NCBI GenBank assembly: GCA_002633005.1
Contig: NMRA01000066.1
Location: 1,013,192 to 1,077,191 of the forward strand
Direction of reading: 5' to 3'
DNA from: Phoronis australis
Lineage: Eukaryota; Phoronida; Phoronidae
Length of the DNA: 64,000 bases
The notes beneath the pieces are model-generated. The model saw only the letters and a list, made by a program, of their open reading frames with translations, made no database searches and was not told where the DNA came from. A program made the translations under genes and the position numbers. Of this stretch, positions 58,133-64,000 are shown piece after piece (within the stretch, counting starts at the first letter, position 1; every line of letters starts with the position of its first letter).

Positions 58133-58460
58133 GGGCTCAGTGCCCGGGTTACACAGCGACACTCGAATCTTGGTGTAATTAACTATAATGCCGCAATATT
58201 CGTCAAGCACCTTTGAAGCCTGTTGTTTTTGCGCCATTGGAGTTCCACATGTTTGTTTTTGTTTTTGTTTTCGCTTTTTTTTTCACTTTTCGGCTGTGTT
58301 ACGCTATTTGTCCTTCCAATGCCAACAATCATCATTACTGCTGTGATGTAGGCTGCAACTCCGACGGGAGAAATTTGGATAAATCTAATAAATGTCCCCG
58401 TGGATGCGTCGCCCTTCGACATCGACCAAATATAAGAAAATGCAGAGTAGGCCTAGAGTA
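58133..58460 (-). mobile_element. TIR family B copy, reverse orientation, partial
   Basis: The left end GGGCTCAGTGCCCGGGTTAC corresponds to the right end of 28083-28481. TGATGTAGGCTGCAACTCCG and CTTCGACATCGACC match internal parts in reverse order. The far terminus is not recognisable. Confidence 0.5.
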
Positions 58461-59952
58461 AATAAAGCAAGTTCGTTGGGTAAATTTTGAACCGAACAGA
58501 ATCCGCTCTCTTTGAGATATATTTCGGACTCTGGTTTTCAGCATTAGGCTACCGAACTTTGCCAAAGGAGCTGATCAGCTTAGAATTAATTAAATGAGTG
58601 GCCATGGATAGTTCGTGCAACGCCAGTCAAGCCAAATCTCTAGAGATATACCGTTGGAGTGAAGTATTCGAGCAATGTCGGAGTGAAGTTTCACCGTATG
58701 TGTATTGCCCTGTAAGACTTCCACCTATTAGTTAACTGGCTCCTTCCTGTTTCCTCCTCGTTACGTTCCACATGTCGACCAGTATTGATTGACTGTCAGT
58801 GGATCTCCGGTGCACGGACAATCCGTAGCACTCTTGATTTACCCTTCCCTTGCAAACCCCGAATTGGGGCTATCTAATGCGGGAGTCGGTGAAGAGCATC
58901 AGTCCGCTGGCGGAGAGCTCTGAACGCAAACTGCCGCTGAGAAATTCAATAATTAGATTCCCGACTGGATATGTCTGATTGCTTTATTAAAGGATTCAAT
59001 GTGTGCGTGTGAATGAGGACAGAAAACAGAATAAAGGGTTCCATCCCAAAACAGTGAACCATTGCAACGATTTCCAAAGATGGCGCTGCAGTGCAGCCGG
59101 AGCATAAAAAATGAATGGGCGTGCACATAGGGGCCTATTGGTGCCAAGCTTAGGCGTATATGCCTATATGTCTAAATGATTTTAGAAACAAACTGAATTG
59201 TTTTGGTAAACGTACATGGATGACTACCTGACCAGCATTCATTGGAAGACCACCTATCTGCTTTCGGTATAAACCAATAGAGTGCGCCTCAGCATCAATG
59301 GATAGGATGGCCCATCAACTCAGACTTTTTTAAATTACGCGAAAAGCCAAATGATATATTTCAAAATCAATGTTGCCCCATGACTACACTGATGTGATAT
59401 TTCAATAGCCAGATTAGGGTGCTTCAAGGCGCCTTTGCTTTTATTTTGTACAAAGTAGCTCCTCGTATTCAGCAGTCAGTCACGCTGTTCACTTCCGAAA
59501 CGAATGTATTAGGGATTGAATTTTTCAAACGTAATCTGTGCCCATTGCAATGTTTCACTATTCGGAAGCTGCCCTATAATGTCGGAGGGGGGGCGGGGGC
59601 CCTACGGTTACAAGGACCAATACCGGCGACAAGTCATGGGACAAACTCTTAAACAACAGGGAGTACGCCATGCCGTTATGGAACCATTTGATGACTGATG
59701 TTAAGTGTTGTACTGATGTAGTAACCTTCAGCAGTAGACTGTGAAGTTTTTGAAACAAGAATGTACCTGTCAGAGTTGCACTCCATGTATAATTATATCT
59801 TTTGATAGTTAGTGTGAAGTAACATGTCACTGTCATTGCATATGTTTCATTGTACACAATCATCTACTGCATCTTTGTATATATTCATCATGTTTTTTCG
59901 GTGACTAGCACTTGTGCTAATGTTTTTTTGTTTTGTTTTGTAAAATAAACAT
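58461..59952. other. Intronic/intergenic, no supported genes
   Basis: No exon, RNA gene or family-assigned repeat. A G/C-rich run (about 59582-59603) stands out against an AT-rich background. Short open frames lack any recognisable motif. Confidence 0.4.
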
Positions 59953-60238
59953 TTTACTTACCTACTCACTTACTTACTTACTTAGTACTTGCTTACTTAC
60001 TTAGTACTTGCTTACTTACTTAGTACTTACTTACTTAGTACTTACTTGCTTACTTACTTAGTACTTGCTTACTTACTTAGTACTTGCTTACTTACTTAGT
60101 ACTTACTTACTTAGTACTTACTTACTTAGTACTTACTTACTTAGTACTTACTTGCTTACTTACTTAGTACTTGCTTACTTACTTAATACTTACTTACTTA
60201 CTTGGTACTTTCTTACTTAGTAATTACTTACTTACTTA
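59953..60238 (+). repeat. Higher-order TTAC satellite, about 286 bp
   Basis: The array is built on the tetramer CTTA/TTAC, organised into longer units such as CTTACTTAGTACTTG repeated many times with length changes of one tetramer. It is flanked by simple TTAC runs at both ends. The mixture of tetramer slippage and larger units suggests growth by both replication slippage and unequal exchange. Confidence 0.9.
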
Positions 60239-60942
60239 CATTTTTCAGTCATTCAGTTTTCGATTGTTTTTCGTTACCGACAGTCAAAAACATATGTGAT
60301 TCAATGTCACTCACACTTATGGGCATGTGCGTCGAGAACAAGGAGTGGACAGCGGGCTCACAGCCCACTTTCCATTACTATACTGATGATTTTGTGTAAA
60401 ATTCTATCTATGGAGGTAGCGCTTGTCTGAACTACACTCAGTAGATCATCGCCGTCCCAGATTTTGCTCGACAATCGCGGTGATGACGTACGTTAACTAA
60501 AGCTTACTAGTCGTCCCTTGCTAGCAGCCTTAACGAGGCGGACAGTTTCACTGCCTCTTTGACTGATTCTAGGTTTTCAAGTTTTACTCATCCACTGTGA
60601 ACCACCCATCCCGTTCTTTTCCCTCAGGCAGTACCCCACCGCGGAAAAGGTCCAGGCCCAACCTATCCGTTAGAGATAGGGTATAGATGGACAACAACAA
60701 CAACAACAAAATTGTTACAGCTACCGGTACGTAGTATTAACTATAATTATTACTAAATTAGACCAATTTGCTTCTGATTCAAAGCGCTTCGCTTAATCAT
60801 CGGACTCTACCCGGGGCCCAACTTCGCCCGAATGGTGTTTGCGCAGATGACAGGATCGTGCAGATAATTAGAGGAGGCTTTATGTCATTCATTGGCATTA
60901 AACGAGCGTGAGTAGTACACCGTTATCGTCGATATTATCGTT
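60239..60942. other. Non-coding, with a possible SINE tail
   Basis: No gene seen. The stretch ending at about 60710 (GAGATAGGGTATAGATGG then ACAACA repeats) looks like the 3' end of a retroposon with a simple-repeat tail, but no tRNA-like head was identified. Confidence 0.35.
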
Positions 60943-61201
60943 TGCCAAATGAGTGAACGTTACGCCGTTAAATTATGTGCGTAAGTTGATTCTTGTTGAG
61001 GCGTAAAGTAATTATTACATTGCGACATAAAGTAAGTATTTGGGGCGCTAAAAGTTACTTTACGCCGCAAATATTTACTTCACGCCGCAAATAATTACTT
61101 AATGCCACAAATAATTTATTTATGTCGCACTTAATTACGCCTGTAACAAGAATTACGTTACGCATGTAATTTAACGGCGTAACGTTCACCCATTTTGGCC
61201 A
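60943..61201. mobile_element. Foldback element with TTACGCC subrepeats
   Basis: GAGTGAACGTTACGCCGTTA near 60951 is inverted near 61173-61190 (TTTAACGGCGTAACGTTCAC). The arms extend inward imperfectly. The interior holds several copies of a TTACGCCGCAAATAATTACT-like motif in alternating states, so the whole 259 bp could fold on itself. No ORF. Confidence 0.75.
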
Positions 61202-62708
61202 ATGATACATCATAGGGTAACAAGGGATTCTAGTAGTAAATGTCTATAACTAGCTAAGCTTTAAAACACCGAAATACTATTTCGGCTCTCAAAAAGTAGT
61301 GTGGCATGAATGTCTTAAAATCGACCAAGAAACAAAACAGCAAAAATATGATTGTTATATTCTATTTTGGTGTACTTGCTAGCAAAGTAGGGTATGGTAC
61401 AGGCATTTCAAATTTAGAATTGAAGGTGATCGTCAAATGATTGTTGTTCATCCATTGTCCACTTTTTGTGGATTGGTGGACTGACATGCATGCGGGTGTA
61501 CACATATGTGTGCGTTTTCATTCTTTTGAACCCAGTACACGCCGACAATAAGTTCACTATAGTCAGTTTTCTGTCGTTGCTCAAACAAAAGCCAGATTTA
61601 ACTACCGTGTGTTCTTGCACTGAGGAAACGAATATGTTCGCAGTATTAGGGAAAAGCAGGTCTAGACCTAATGAAACTTTGGCCAATGAAGAAAGTGTTC
61701 CCTTGTCCATCAGTGACAATGGTGCACAACCTCGCAGACTTCATACGAGATACAAACTTTATGCAAAAACAANTTTCAAGTGTCAAATTCGGAACACGGC
61801 GCATTCGTAACGGAATTATGGCTAAGTATAGGCTCTCCCGCTATATCCCAGGCGACCGGCAGTGACGCGTCGCACTACGACTCCGTTTCCGTCGTCTGCT
61901 CTACTGTGCAATGAAGAAAATTTTCTTCATTTTTTAAAGAAAATGGAACCTGAGTGACGATGAAAAAACAGAAGCTGCTGGTAAGATGTGAATTTTAATC
62001 AAAGCCTTAGTGAATACTCAAAAACTCATAATTCTTTCTTTCTCAAACCTTAACTTAAGACGATTTCCAAAACAGTCCCGTCATTATTTCCCGAACGCGA
62101 AAAACGGGTTTGGTCTTTTGGGCATTTGAAGACTATTTTAAATACGACAAATTTGTTAAGAATTGATGGCACAAAATATAAAACGTGTAATAAGCATTAC
62201 AAAAAGAAGTAGGTTTCGCGCGCAAACGCTGTGGACCATAAACAAGTAGGTCTTTTAGTATAAGATTAGTAGTTAAATCGTGGTGGTGTAGTGTTATCGC
62301 ACGCGCTCTCTAGCCGCCAGGTGGTGCTATGCGCATCTACAATCGTGGTTCAGTTTGCGAAAATGCTTATACAGTCGGACAAAATGTTGGGCCCCCCCTT
62401 GTGATATCCTAGATCCGCCACTGTGAATCAATAGTACGCGGACGTTGTTTCCGGTACACATGCAGTACACCACTCAGCACATCTAATAACCGAAGTATCG
62501 TTTACCTTTGTATGCAAAAGTATAAAAAATAAACCTGGGCTCGAAAATTTAGATATTTTCGGTGAAGTGAGCCTTCGGAGTAGTGAACGTTCAGAATAGT
62601 GTACGTGCTGTGCCCATTTCCAGCGATGTAAGTAACACGCAAAACTACAACAAGATAAAAATTTCGTCAAGTCATTCTGAGACTAAAAAAATCTATATAA
62701 GTATGTAT
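61202..62708. other. Non-coding, includes an N at 61773
   Basis: A plus-strand frame at 61466-61810 crosses the N and has no recognisable domain; it is not called. A transposon terminus (CCTAGATCCGCCACTG) is at 62407-62422. A tRNA-like A-box string near 62283 is too weak to call. Confidence 0.35.
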
Positions 62709-62965
62709 TAAGCCCCCAATTTGGCGAATTGGGCAAAAAGGTGTGCTTCAGTGGAACAAAAAGTCCAAGTAAACGAGACAAAAGCCCACAAAATCCACGG
62801 GAAGTTGTCGCAGATGCACAATTCGCGGGCCTGAACCTCAGTAGTGTCCCCGTTTTTTTAGTCCTCGTCGATTTCTCATTCATGGGTAACAAAAAGGTGC
62901 GCAAACCGATAAAAATTCGAGCGCCCTATATTTTAGACTGGGTGCGCGCATGTAAGCACGCCTGA
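62709..62965. mobile_element. TIR family D interior, second copy
   Basis: It matches 48630-48840 in the same orientation: CCCCCAATTTGGCGAATTGG, then AACAAAAAGTCCAAGTAAAC and TTTTTTTAGTCCTCGTCGAT. The terminal inverted repeats are missing or decayed. Like the first copy it ends near GGGTGCGCGCATG. Confidence 0.6.
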
Positions 62966-63307
62966 TTTGAAAGTTTGGTGGGTCGACCTTTGCAAAATAT
63001 TTAATGTTCTCTTTTCCAGAAATTCGAGCCAACCCCCGGCCCTGCGCGCAATCATTGCTGGCTCGGGACTGGGTACACTGGGACTAGCGCATCTCAATCA
63101 AGTCCGACCCCCGGCCGACTCTGCTGCGGTGTACCGTGCACCGGACTAAAAGTGCACACTTCCATAACCTATAAAATTTGTGTAAGTGGATCCCAATAAA
63201 GTGAGTATTGATACCAGGCTTGGTAGTTTTCACTCTTCAAAGTAGACGAAACTTACTTTATTGATATATTTTAACCATATATCAATAAAGCATAAAAATA
63301 TTTCCAG

Positions 63308-63712
63308 GTGATCAGTGCAATGGGCCCACATGCGAGGCCTGCGCACGTCTGGTACAACGTGTATCAGACCGCCTGCAATTATTTTTTTATAAAGGCAACA
63401 CGACGGAAGTTTCGGCCGAGAGAGGCTTCGAAAAGTGTGGGAGCCAGTGCGGCAGTGGCAGCATGCATTCTCCGGATCAGTGGCCACTGTGAGCCCGCCG
63501 GCAGGACTACTGGGCTACTTTTAAACTTCCTGATTTTGGCAGTTCATCTGTTTGGCACCTTAAAAAATGATTTTTTTTTCATAAAAATGCTACCCTCAGA
63601 CAACAGTGGCCCGAGGGTCACCGCCTACACAGTGGGGCCGTCGGACGCCGCGTGGTCTTCAGACTCTCCGGTGGTCGTGACTGAAGTGACCCCGCAGTCT
63701 CATGAAATTTAG
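63308..63712 (+). CDS. Possible 3' exons of a secreted protein, two competing frames
   Basis: After a TATTTCCAG acceptor, exon 63308-63488 is open in two frames. Frame A (phase compatible with the 57411 donor) reads DQCNGPTCEACARLVQRVSD, then RLQLFFYKGNTTEV and GFEKCGSQCGSG. It is cysteine-rich with an N-glycosylation site. Through a CACT|GTGAGC donor and an acceptor before 63600 it continues to TGA 63682-63684. Frame B reads VISAMGPHARPAHVWYNVYQ and, over the same splice, ends PVVVTEVTPQSHEI at TAG 63710-63712. Frame A is favoured by composition, but neither is proven. No family recognised; the CxxC-plus-helix pattern is only loosely saposin-like. Confidence 0.35.
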   Translation: MISAMGPHARPAHVWYNVYQTACNYFFIKATRRKFRPREASKSVGASAAVAACILRISGHCEPAGRTTGLLLNFLILAVHLFGTLKNDFFFIKMLPSDNSGPRVTAYTVGPSDAAWSSDSPVVVTEVTPQSHEI

Positions 63713-63738
63713 TTGCAGAAGAAAGGGACCCAGTGGCC

Positions 63739-63863
63739 GGTTGCGTGAAACAGTCTCAAACAGGGACTCAACTAAGTTTCCTGAGATGAAACGATACTGC
63801 AGAGAAAAAGATTACATCTGTGAGTAAACAAAGACGCAAAGTTGAGTCCCTCATGCAACCCGA
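63739..63863. repeat. Small inverted repeat
   Basis: GGTTGCGTGAAAC and GGGACTCAAC near 63739-63773 are inverted as GTTGAGTCCCTCATGCAACC near 63842-63861. The left arm carries about a dozen extra bases. This is a short foldback at the window end; the remaining bases to 64000 show nothing else. Confidence 0.5.
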
Positions 63864-64000
63864 CACAGGTTTCTGTTGGCTACTTCCTCGGTGTCAGCCC
63901 CCAAATAGCAAAGTCCATTTACCCATAATAGACCGGCAGCCCAGAGCACTTAGCATAGATGAACGAGGTACCAACATCTGACCACGGGAGCATTTAAAGT

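Noticed and set aside
61466-61810. 114-codon frame crossing the N at 61773
   Set aside because: Composition and context give no support; the N leaves the frame uncertain.
62283-62360. tRNA-like string with GGTGTAGTGTTATCGCACGC
   Set aside because: Only the A-box part is convincing; no matching T arm or acceptor stem was found.
63020-63182. Exon-like stretch after a TCTTTTCCAG acceptor with a GTAAGT donor
   Set aside because: It has open frames, but the phase continuing from 57411 hits a stop, and the Pro/Ser/Gly-rich translations match nothing. Kept only as a possibility.
1-64000. Reverse transcriptase, transposase, CRISPR or bacterial operon
   Set aside because: No RT or DDE motifs, no regularly spaced array and no prokaryotic gene organisation were seen on either strand.

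Overview
This is a 64-kb piece of an animal nuclear genome. It has GT-AG split genes with introns of roughly 0.3-4.9 kb, is AT-rich, and carries many short inverted-repeat transposon relics. There are no operons, phage, CRISPR arrays or other prokaryotic features. Gene content and exon phases suggest an invertebrate, possibly a marine deuterostome such as an amphioxus, hemichordate or echinoderm, but the species cannot be read from the sequence. Three single-base N characters (1668, 57610, 61773) mark assembly joins or ambiguous bases.

Layout. (1) 1-15.5 kb, plus strand: COPG, the gamma subunit of the COPI vesicle coat. All exons after the first are present. Its first three visible exons occur twice across an N, most probably because two haplotypes were placed in series. 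(2) About 16.6 kb, minus strand: the last exon of TOMM6, a tiny mitochondrial import subunit, convergent with COPG. (3) 20.6-27.7 kb, plus strand: a six-exon homologue of the RNA polymerase I subunit RPA34/PAF49 (POLR1G), with an unusual N-terminal extension and a lysine-rich tail. (4) 30.6-50.4 kb, minus strand: complete 12-exon ABTB1 (ankyrin plus two BTB domains, 481 residues). (5) 55.3-56.4 kb, plus strand: an intronless-coding class A orphan GPCR with non-canonical switch motifs. (6) 56.6-63.7 kb, plus strand: weak, unidentified exons, including a possible secreted cysteine-rich protein.

The genes are unrelated housekeeping and signalling genes (ER-Golgi traffic, mitochondrial import, rRNA transcription, ubiquitin/BTB adaptor, receptor) and do not form a functional cluster. 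COPG and ABTB1 are also neighbours on human 3q21, so their linkage may be old.

The non-coding DNA is dominated by non-autonomous DNA transposons. At least eight terminal-inverted-repeat or foldback families can be recognised by comparing copies inside the window. One has about nine copies, one of them fossilised in the COPG 3' UTR. There are also tRNA-derived foldbacks, a SINE/LINE-like tail that differs between the two COPG copies, several minisatellites and a 286-bp TTAC-type satellite. I found no convincing new gene system. The most unusual items are the fourfold copied splice-donor segment in COPG, the tRNA-Ala-like inverted pair, the 1.36-kb TIR element inside ABTB1, and the aberrant GPCR motifs.
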